Source of the DNA: Thamnaconus septentrionalis
Lineage: Eukaryota > Chordata > Actinopteri > Tetraodontiformes > Monacanthidae
Assembly: GCA_009823395.1 (NCBI GenBank)
Contig: CM020517.1
Location: 18,476,001-18,540,000, forward strand
Reading direction: 5' to 3'
DNA length: 64,000 bases
The notes under the pieces are model-generated. The model had not been told where the DNA came from, made no database searches, and saw only the letters and a list, made by a program, of their open reading frames with translations. Below, in pieces: positions 55,761 to 64,000 of the stretch (positions within the stretch are counted from its first letter, which is position 1; each line of letters starts with the position of its first letter). The position numbers and the translations under genes are program-made.

Positions 55761-56480
55761 GGAAACGCCGCCAGTGGGACAAAAGGACAGAACTCGTCTT
55801 GCACGTCACAATATTTTAGAAGCGTCACATCGCTTTGACTTCAAGTCTCTGCTCAGCCATCGCTGTCACCTCCTGCTCCTCCTCCTCCTCCTCGCAGGAG
55901 CGCAGAGGTGGCGGCGACGTCGAAGCGTATTTGCCATTAAATTTGGCATTAATTCCCTCTCCGGCCGGCTCACAGACAAAGGGTTTGTTCTCAGAATGTG
56001 CAGCGAGTGGGCCAACTCAGCTCCTCCCCCCCTCCCTCCCCCACCGCGATAAGCTTTTAGCCGCTCTGTAGCAGCGGCGGCTAACCGCGACGCTTTCACC
56101 GGGCTCCTCGCTGTTCCAGCCAAATGCCGCCACACAACACCATATAATTAAGAGGCTGTGAATGCTAGCAGGCAAATGCAAAGCAATTTAGGACGAGGCG
56201 AGAGGCTGGAGGAGGAGGAGGGAGGGGGGGGAGGGGCTGGAGTGGAGGGGGGCGGGGGGCAGCCGTTCCAATCTAATTGGGCCATATCAATTATTTCACA
56301 TCTCTCAAATGTCACCTCGATGTGAAGCTAGAAGTGAATTTGCATTCACCGCCGCCGCCGCGTGTTTTTACCTCGGCAGCGCCGTGTGGCGAAATAAATG
56401 CAAAGACACACATAAATAGACAGGAGGGGAAAAAGAAATTTTGCCGGCGCCGCCAACTGGTCGGAGGTTTCGCTTGACAT
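55761..56480. promoter_or_regulatory. Conserved-looking blocks
   Basis: 55925-55980 (CATTAAATTTGGCATTAATTC), 56130-56200 (CCATATAATTAAGAGGC, GCAAATGCAAAGCAATTTAG) and 56265-56480 (TCTAATTGGGCCATATCAAT, GTGAATTTGCATTCACCG, CGAAATAAATGCAAAGAC) are non-repetitive and rich in homeodomain and octamer-like motifs. A GGA/G-rich spacer lies at 56205-56265. Confidence 0.35.
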
Positions 56481-57055
56481 TCTGCAACGTGGGGGGAAAT
56501 AAAGAGTTTTAAACGTCAGTGTGCGACGACGAACAGCAACACTCAGGAGGGGGAGTAAGAAATCATGTTGTTGAATAAGTAACCAGGAATGTATTCATCC
56601 TCTTGCTGATGTGCTTCCAACGTAATGAGTGCAAAGTACTGTTATTTGTACACACATGTAAGTACAGGGACAGAGTGTTTGTACTCTGTGACTCGCCACC
56701 TCCGATAAAGAAGGGATGAAAGAAAGACAGAACAAAAGGTGGAGGATGGAGGGGCAAGAAGACGAATGATGATCACATTAAGAAGAGTCTGCAGGTGCGG
56801 CAGCACGATGGGATGGAGGAGGGGCTGGGATAGTTGCAGTCCAGGCGGCACCAACCAGCCGCGACCAGGACATCAAGACCAGAGAGCAGAGAGAAGAGGA
56901 AATTTGATTCATAAAAGTCAAAAAAATACATGAACTAGGAACAAGGGGGTAGGGTGTCACTCTGGGTGTCACTCTGGGTGTCACTCTGGGTGTCACCAAC
57001 AGAGTGTAAAACAGCAGCAGCTGGATTCTTTGCTGTTATTATCGTGTTATTACAG
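56481..57055. other. Unique sequence with 12-bp minisatellite
   Basis: GGGTGTCACTCT is repeated almost four times at 56952-56996. No gene was recognised. Confidence 0.5.
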
Positions 57056-57104
57056 TGTTGGCTGAGGCTCTGAGGCCGAGAGCAGACCCAGCAGCTCGTG
57101 AAAG
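57056..57104 (+). other. Candidate 49-nt exon, plus strand
   Basis: A T-rich tract ending GTTATTACAG is followed by 49 nt and then GAAAG/GTAAGG. Only one frame is open (starting LAEALRPRADPAARE). The length is not a multiple of three. The acceptor is good and the donor good, but nothing else supports it. The CTG array at 57157 follows in the putative intron. Confidence 0.22.
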
Positions 57105-57156
57105 GTAAGGAAGGAAGTGACGGAGGGATGGACGGAGGGATGAGAGTTCTGAGACG

Positions 57157-57157
57157 A

Positions 57158-57195
<38 letters not shown>

Positions 57196-57222
57196 GGCTG
57201 CTGCTGCTGCTGCGGCGGCGGC

Positions 57223-57264
<42 letters not shown>

Positions 57265-57282
57265 GGCTGCTGCTGCGGCTGC
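57157..57282 (+). repeat. (CTG)/(CGG) trinucleotide array
   Basis: About 42 triplets, mostly CTG with CGG blocks. On the minus strand the open frame 57290-57039 would read ATG, then glutamine runs broken by prolines, then about 40 residues. It is not supported by splice sites or homology. Confidence 0.95.
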
Positions 57283-57684
57283 AGGGCCATGACTCTGAGG
57301 TATCTGAGGCGTGGCTCTGCTAGTGAAGCTAAGCTAACTTGTTCACCGCCTGACCAGTCACTCCACTGCCTGACTCCAGCTCAGCCTGCATGATGGCAGT
57401 GGCCACGGTCTTCGCGATCACTTCAGTCTCTCACTTTTTTCCCTTCTCCTCCGTCTCCGTCGTCTCTCCACCTCGTACTCTTTTGTTCCCTCTCTTGGAC
57501 TTTCCTCCCTGCACTCATTTGTCTCTCCACTCTCTCCTCACTCTCTCACTCACTCACTCACTCACTCCACCCTTGCACCCTCTCTGTTGATGCTTTTCAA
57601 TTCCGACCAATTAGAAGTACTTATTTCTCAAGAGCTTAAAGTTCATCGCTCTGTCGCTTTTCTTCCCTCTTTTCTGCCCAATTG

Positions 57685-57723
<39 letters not shown>

Positions 57724-57894
57724 CTCTCTCTCTCAAACACACACACACGTGCGCGCACACACACACACACACACAGGACATGTTTTGCTATGCTATTTGA
57801 AGTCATTACCACAGGAGTGTTTAGCAAACAGGAGCTAAGAGCAGTTTGACATTTGACTCTGACGGTTCAGGTTCTTCTGTCTTTGTCCCCAAAA

Positions 57895-57937
<43 letters not shown>

Positions 57938-58065
57938 GTCTGTGTGTGTGTGTGTGTGTGTGCGTGCGTGTGCGTGCACGGACTTGACCGTTGGAAAAAG
58001 AAAGTAATCCACGTGCAGGTCCTGCTGGTGTGCATCCATGACAGACACGAAGCGCAAGCTAGACA

Positions 58066-58133
<68 letters not shown>

Positions 58134-58247
58134 TTGGTTGTATCATGTATCGAGCTCTCAGGGCAAATCTTGGCTCAGAGACACAAAAGAGCGAGCGAGC
58201 TTGACAGGAGCTCTCTCTCTCTCTCTCTCTCTTTCTTTCTTTACATT

Positions 58248-58280
<33 letters not shown>

Positions 58281-58380
58281 GTGAGCGGCTGGCACGCCCA
58301 TAACCACACATCCATCCTGCAGGCGGACATATTGACAGGCGTCTTTTCAAGGGAGACATTGAAAACTCAGATCGTTTACA
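57283..58380. other. Unique sequence with many CT, CA and TG arrays
   Basis: Arrays lie at 57692-57735 (CT), 57738-57775 (CA), 57896-57934 and 57941-57960 (TG), 58070-58126 (TG), 58212-58232 (CT) and 58252-58278 (TG). No gene was recognised. Confidence 0.5.
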
Positions 58381-59346
58381 GCAACAAAAAAAAAAAAAAA
58401 AACCCTGGAAAATCTCAACACAACTTCAGCTTGATAGAATATTGTTGTTGTTGTTGTTGTTGTTTTTTACATAACTTTATCAGTCCTCTGTATTCAGTTT
58501 GGAAAGATACTTGTGAATGCAGTTGAACTGCACTCCAACCGTTACAGGTGAACTTAGTTTGACCTCTGGCCGTTGGTTGGTCTCACACAACAGGTGCTTT
58601 TACACACACAGGCAACACACACCTGCATGTGTGCAGACAGTAACAACCAACTGAGGTGGATAAATACAAAAAAACAGACACAGACACATAGGAGTGAGAT
58701 TATAGCACCGCAGTTGAAGCATCAATACATTTCAAATGTATCTAATACTGCCTGACTGCTCAGGACTGTGACCTGGCACATTGATTTCTGCATATTAATG
58801 TACAATGTCAACTAAATGACAGACTGATGCTGAAACTTTCCGACTGATTTCGAACGGAGGGGGGAAAATGATCGCACTCATAACCAAACGTCGTCCGGCT
58901 GTCTGTCTTCCATCCACTTCCTGTTTTTTTCCAGCAACACAGCTAATGCATCTCCATTCAAGCTAGCAAAAGCAGCATCCGTCTAACACGTGTGTGAGTC
59001 ATACTCCCAGTCGCACTAATGCGATGTTCCATGGATGTTTCCATCAGAAATAGTCGGCAGAGTGAGTGTGGTGTTCCTGGGCGGCTGGCTTCCTCTCTGG
59101 GAACCTCCATTCAGTTCATTCCTAGAAGCCATTTAATGGTAAAAACATCAACGACACTCACGGCTGTTTGTACAGCAGGATCCACCGCCATGAAGGTGGC
59201 CGCTCAACACCATTACGGCCATTATGCTGCACGGTGTACAATCATAATACTAATAATGGGGTGAGATGCAGTATGTAGAGCTGCACACGCATAGTCATAG
59301 TTATGTATGAAGTAGTTGGAGGAAAAAAAGCTTCAAATGAAACATT
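58381..59346. other. Unique sequence
   Basis: It holds an A run at 58386-58401 and a (TTG)n tract at 58443-58463. No gene or known repeat was recognised. Confidence 0.5.
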
Positions 59347-60363
59347 ATGGATGGATGGATGGATGGATGGATGGATGGATGGAAGGATAGATGGATGGAT
59401 GGATGGATGGATGGATGGAAGAATGGATGGATGCGGAAGGATAAATGGATGGAAGGATTGATGGATGGATGGATGGATGGATGGATGGATGGAAGGATAG
59501 ATGGATGGATGGATGGATGGATGGAAGAATGGATGGATGCGGAAGGATAAATGGATGGAAGGATTGATGGATGGATGGATGGATGGATGGATGGATGGAT
59601 GGATGAATGGATGGAAGGATAAATGATGGATGGATGGATGGATGGTTGGGAGGATTGATGGATGGAAGGATGGATGGAAGGATTGATGGATGGATGGATG
59701 GATGGTTGGGAGGATTGATGGATGGAAGGATGGATGGAAGGATTGATGGATGGATGGATGGATGGTTGGGAGGATTGATGGATGGATGGAAGGATGGATG
59801 GATGGATGGAAGGATTGATTGATGGATGGATGGAGGAATGGATGGATGCGGAAGGATAAATGGATGGAAGGATTGATGGATGGATGGATGGATGGATGGA
59901 TGAATGGATGGAAGGATAAATGATGGAAGGATTGATGGATGGATGGATGGATGGTTGGGAGGATTGATGGAAGGAAGGATGGATGGAAGGATTGATGGAT
60001 GGATGGATGGATGGATGGATGGATGAAGGATTGATGGAAGGATGGATGGATGGATGGAAGGATTGATGGAAGGATGGATGGATGGAAGGATGGATGGATG
60101 GATGGATGGAAGGATTGATTGATTGATGGATGGATGGATGGAAGGATTGATGGATGGATGGATGGATGAAGGATTGATGGAAGGATGGATGGATGGATGG
60201 AAGGATTGATGGAAGGATGGATGGATGGAAGGATGGATGGATGGATGGATGGAAGGATTGATTGATTGATTGATGGATGGATGGATGGAAGGATTGATGG
60301 AAGGATGGATGGATGGAAGGATGGATGGATGGATGGATGGAAGGATTGATGGATGGATGGATG
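59347..60363 (+). repeat. (ATGG)n array, 1.02 kb, with 60-bp higher-order repeat
   Basis: Tetranucleotide array with AAGG, ATTG and GCGG variants. 59641-59700 and 59701-59760 are identical 60-bp blocks, and a third copy begins at 59761. A GGATGCGGAAGGATAAATGG motif occurs at 59428, 59534 and 59844. A third longer pattern recurs at about 60050, 60180 and 60295. No retroelement tail is visible at either end. Confidence 0.96.
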
Positions 60364-60817
60364 AGACACGAAAGCTTTTGAAATATATGCGACCGTGCTA
60401 AACATGTGAGTGTGCTCTCACTGCGCTCGCTCTGCTTTGGCAAAAAATAAATAAATAAATAAATAAATCAAAGTAAATTCCAGCCGTTCGTCAAACAAAG
60501 GAGTGAAGCACAACGCCAAAAAGTCTCCATTAAGCAATCACAATAAATACAGCCGAGCCGGGGCCGAGCAGGAGGAATGCAGAGTGTGATTCAGCCCCAT
60601 ACACCTGCTGCCTATAGCGGCTGCGTGTCACATGACCTTCTCATTAGAAGTGTTATTTGCAGCAGAGTGGAGTGCGTGCTCTGGCTGTGCGCGCTAAGAG
60701 ATGTCCTTCAGGTCGAGTGTTGCGCTCAATATTTCCTCATTGGGGGAAAATGTCGCACAATGGCAGTGATTAAATAAACACATATGCATATAAGCACATG
60801 TGCGCTAATGCTAATAT

Positions 60818-60857
<40 letters not shown>

Positions 60858-61015
60858 CATGGTGTTCATTATGCGCTTCTTAAGAGGCAGCAGGCCTCGC
60901 TGGCAACATGTGACTTTACCGCAAGAGTTTTATTGTTCTAATTGTTTTATGGTCAAGGTCACAGATTTGAATGCAGCAATAAATTCCCTTATGTTGTCTT
61001 TTTCAGGTGGCGGCT
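60364..61015. promoter_or_regulatory. Conserved-looking blocks
   Basis: 60470-60800 contains CTCCATTAAGCAATCACAAT, CTCATTAGAAGTGTTATTTG and GCAGTGATTAAATAAACAC. 60870-61010 contains GTTCTAATTGTTTTATGG and TCAAGGTCACAG, a nuclear-receptor extended half-site. A CA array (60822-60850) lies between. The whole is non-coding by frame. Confidence 0.4.
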
Positions 61016-61117
61016 CTAAAATAAACTGTACTGAGCTGCACTTAGATTCTTAGCACAACACATCTGTCACAAACACATCAGGTGTCCAAAACCTTTTCTG
61101 CCACTGTACAGACATTA

Positions 61118-61428
61118 GCTGCGTTTCCATGACCGCAAGAACTGCACAAAACCTAAAAGCACGGCACTAAAAACCTGGTGATGGAAACGGCTCAGCTTGG
61201 AAAAACCTCTCAAATGTGACTAAAAGGGTTTCGACGCTCTGGTGAGGTGGTTTTTCACACGGATCCGTATAGAGGAATATCGCAAAAGCAAACGGAATTC
61301 TCAGATTTTTTGGAATTCCGGTTTATGAGCTTCACACCATTCAATGGGAACGCCGACAAATCGCAATTGTACTTTGTCGAAAATTTTAGAAATATGGCTT
61401 TTATTTTGTAGAAAAGCTGTCATAAACA
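61118..61428 (+). mobile_element. MITE family B copy
   Basis: The left end is AGCTGCGTTTCCATGACCGC, with interior GGTGATGGAAACGGC and a right side complementary to ATGACAGCTTTTCTACAAAA. The right terminal AGCTGCGTTTCC is missing, so it may be truncated. Confidence 0.55.
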
Positions 61429-61574
61429 AAACCACAATCAGCAGCCTCCTGTCTTCCCTCCGCCTTCCCTCCACCTTCCCTCCATCTCCCCTCCATCTTC
61501 AGTTCCACTGTGTGTTTTGCAGAAGCTCTTTGTATCCCGGAAGCTCGGACGATGTGTCGTGCAGGGCGTGTGTG

Positions 61575-61609
<35 letters not shown>

Positions 61610-62049
61610 GTGGTTCCGGTGTTAATGTCTCTATTAGTTAACCACAGTGCGGCCGTGTGTTATCATCCCTGCGACTCTTCCTCTTTGAAGTGGCGGTGGA
61701 AAGCTGAGCCTGGCATTAGCCTGGCCGCCGCCCTCAGGCTGCGCGCTAATACGTGAAACGCGGCTAAAATGAACAATACGGCCTTTACATTCATCACACA
61801 GAGCCATCAGTCAATGTTCGAGCTAAAAGCAAAGAAAAAACTCCCCCCCAGAGTGTGTGTGTGTGGGTGTGTAGGTGTGTAACGCATGTTTTATGCATTG
61901 TGCTTATTGTTCCTTACATTCATGTAACTCACACACACACACTGGTTTTCTTCTTTTTTTTAAGCAGCTGGTGCTCAGTTAGCCCCTGGTTGCGCTGGTG
62001 TGTTATTGTGTCCTTTAGAAAAGGTACAAAAGTGGAGTTTTACCTGTGA
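61429..62049. other. TG array and conserved-looking block
   Basis: TG arrays lie at 61570-61612. 61618-61800 (CTATTAGTTAACCACAGTGC, CTGGCATTAGCCTGG, GCGCTAATACGTG) looks conserved. No exon was recognised. Confidence 0.35.
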
Positions 62050-62180
62050 ACTGCAGTAGCTGCGTTTCCGTCACAGCTTTTCGCAAAATAAAAAAAAGAT
62101 ATTTCTAAAAAAATTTCGACAAAGTTACAACTATGATTTTTTTTCCGGTGTTTCCATTAAATGGTGCGAAGAAACATCAG
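62050..62180 (+). mobile_element. MITE family B left-end fragment
   Basis: AGCTGCGTTTCCGTCACAGC, TTTCGCAAAATAAAA, AATTTCGACAAAGTTACAAC and GTGTTTCCATTAAATGG follow the family order. The right half is absent. Confidence 0.5.
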
Positions 62181-62849
62181 CCATGATTCTGCTCAACTCT
62201 CATCCAGTGAGACCCCAGTGTGAGGAGGACGGAGGTACAGAATCCCTTGTATAAATAAGCACTGGACCTCCCTACTACACCAACCACGGAGACAGGTTTA
62301 CACAACAACCGAATTTCTAGCGAGTCAAATAAATGACGGCGCTCCTCTAATTATTCTCCTGCTTCTCTGTCACCTCACTTTTCATTCTGTCCTCCGTCGA
62401 AGCAGCCGATAGAAAAAGCTGTTTGATCCGTCCACTGGAAGTCTTGGACAGATGTTTTTTTTTTTTTTTTGTGCAGACAGTCGTTGACGGTGTGAAAGGA
62501 GGATATCTGATCGCACAACTGCTGGTAACAAGTGTACCTGGAGAAGCCGGATGGAGAGCCGAGGACGGGAAAAGTGACACCAGCCTGTGATGGGGCTGTC
62601 ACCGTCATTCTCACACCTGGCCGTACTTTAAACAGTGTGTTTTGATGTGCTTTGCGCTCGCTTGTGTCTTATTTTTGGGCATAAAAGTGAATTAAAAAGT
62701 GCCTGATGGAAACATCGCGGCAGGACGCAAAGCCTCTTATCAGATACCTTGGAATGAAGGCGTATGAAAGTCTGTGATAGGCGATGAGTTGTCTTGGCAA
62801 GCTTTAAGTTGAACTTTGAACTGGTTGTAGTTGGTAGTTGAGACCAATG
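62181..62849. other. Unique sequence
   Basis: Minus-strand open frames at 62347-62614 flank a T run (62455-62470). Short CTLD-like strings occur in one but spacing is wrong, so no gene is called. Confidence 0.4.
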
Positions 62850-63108
62850 AGACGCAGTATCATGGGATATAATGGAGAAAACATGTTGCTTTCATGTCAA
62901 TGGAAAATGAGGCAAAGCAACATGACAAGCAAATCAGTGTCCTTGAAGCCCCACCAGGGTGTTGAGCTCTGAAAACACCGGAGAAATGGAGGAAGTGCTG
63001 CTATTTTGTGACTGACTATTAGTTTTATTTCTTCAAGTTCGGCGGAGCGGATTAAAAAGCTTAACGGGCCGGCCAATGGCCCCCCGGGACGTAGTTTGCC
63101 CACCCTTG
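62850..63108 (-). mobile_element. hAT-like family A copy, truncated
   Basis: It runs from GGGATATAATGGAGAAAAC through CAATGGAAAATGAGGCAAAGC and CCACCAGGGTGTTGAGCTC to an end GTAGTTTGCCCACCCTTG. It is the orientation of copy 1 (6157). The distal end is missing, and only one minisatellite-like unit remains. Confidence 0.6.
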
Positions 63109-63179
63109 AACTGGAGGGACGGATTTGCCAAGTGTTGAACTATCCCTTTAAAAACTTGCAGCAGTTTTAGGGTTTTTTT

Positions 63180-63272
63180 AGAAGAAGAAGAAGAAGAAGA
63201 AGAAGAAGAAGAAGAAGAAGAAGAAGAAGAAGAAGAAGAAGAAGAAGAAGAAGAAGAAGAAGAAGAAGAAGA
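63180..63272 (+). repeat. (GAA)n trinucleotide array
   Basis: About 31 uninterrupted GAA units. Confidence 0.98.
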
Positions 63273-63366
63273 GTCACCACCTACAGTGCAGTAGTTACTG
63301 ACCGACTGAATTGGACCACGTGTTAAAAGCTAAGCACAGACACTCACCTAGAGAAATTCACACCTG

Positions 63367-63412
<46 letters not shown>

Positions 63413-63451
63413 CAAGCCCCTGCTCATCTAGTAAATTCCATCTCATGAATG

Positions 63452-63486
<35 letters not shown>

Positions 63487-63630
63487 CTGCTGGGATGGAT
63501 CAGGTTCAGGGCTTCAGAAAGTCGACGTGTCGGCTCATTTCTTCTCCTCCCTCAAATTTACCCTCCACCTCCTTTGTTGTCTAACTTTCCAACCCTGTCA
63601 GGAGACTTCAGCCCACACAAACATGACAGC

Positions 63631-63679
<49 letters not shown>

Positions 63680-63785
63680 TTATTTCCAGCCGGTGTAAGA
63701 TGTCACCTGAGTCGCTGTAATTACGCCCAGGGTGCTAATAGCGTTTCTCTCACCTCTCTGGGATCCAGCCAGCGTTCACAGAGAG

Positions 63786-63842
<57 letters not shown>

Positions 63843-64000
63843 TGCGTGTGTGCAGAAGGCAGGTAGGTAATAAGGTCACCATTTTCTTGATCACGTTTGA
63901 TCTTTGAGTTGTAACTATGAGATACAAAAGCAGGTTTTTTTTATATTTTTTATATGAACTGATTCATAGATTATAACACTGGTGAAATAAAAAAAAAAAT
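63273..64000. other. CA/TG arrays and unique sequence to the window end
   Basis: CA arrays lie at 63371-63408, 63457-63486 and 63632-63676, and a TG array at 63788-63842. No gene was recognised. Confidence 0.5.

Noticed and set aside
57039..57290. Polyglutamine/proline minus-strand frame
   Set aside because: The frame begins next to and consists mainly of the CAG array. The 40-residue tail has no recognisable similarity and there is no acceptor or promoter signal.
59242..60443. 380-387 codon minus-strand frames rich in His-Pro-Ser-Ile
   Set aside because: They are translations of the ATGG array.
62375..62614. Minus-strand frame with C-type-lectin-like strings (TCYQQLCDQ; FQWTDQTAFSIGC)
   Set aside because: The spacing between the two strings is about 13 residues where the fold needs about 45, and a poly(A)/poly(Lys) run lies between them. 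The similarity is probably accidental; a profile search would decide.

Overview
No gene in this 64 kb window can be identified with confidence. The sequence looks like vertebrate, most likely teleost (percomorph-type) DNA. Three things support that. Short interspersed elements of fish type are present: hAT-like elements with the end motif CAGGGGTGTCAAAC, Tc1-like ends, a GTCCAGTGTGTAA-type MITE, and LINE 3' tails with AATCA-type repeats. Microsatellites are extremely dense and long (CA/TG, GA/CT, ATGG/ATCC, CTGT, GGA, TTCC, GAA, AAT, CAG). There are no bacterial-style compact genes, tRNA genes or rRNA genes. Species cannot be determined from the sequence alone.

Layout. 1-6 kb: mostly unique sequence with a possible poly(A) signal at the left edge, a minus-strand TATA box plus first-exon candidate (about 2.46-2.61 kb), a LINE fragment, a complete MITE (3.82-4.25 kb) and a conserved-looking AT/GC-mosaic block (5.5-5.9 kb). 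6-15 kb: a hAT-like element carrying a minisatellite, a 336 bp GA tract, CTGT arrays, C/G homopolymer tracts, and two converging retroelement tails, each running into a long ATGG/ATCC array. 15-24 kb: conserved-looking blocks, a candidate 30-nt microexon (18010-18039), a GC-rich stretch, a second hAT-like copy, and a locally triplicated noncoding element (21.1-23.0 kb) that I could not assign to any family. 24-40 kb: LINE 3' end, AT array, a CA-repeat cluster, a nested hAT-in-hAT insertion with clear 8-bp target duplications (31.4-32.1 kb), a Tc1-like MITE, a third hAT with target duplication (38.9-39.5 kb), and a small signal-peptide-like ORF (37092). 40-48 kb: several conserved-looking blocks with homeodomain and octamer-like motifs, plus triplet arrays. 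48-54 kb: a candidate minus-strand terminal exon with a poly(A) signal (48.15-48.48 kb), large purine/pyrimidine tracts, and a 420 bp CT tract. 54-64 kb: a near-identical second copy of the 37.6-38.2 kb repeat, more conserved-looking blocks, a 1 kb ATGG array with higher-order structure, and GAA and CA/TG arrays.

The overall picture is a gene-poor intergenic or intronic interval with candidate regulatory blocks spaced between repeats, as around a developmental gene; that last point is inference. Exon calls are based only on splice, start and poly(A) signals and open frames, and no protein family was recognised. Most long open frames in the window are translations of simple repeats.
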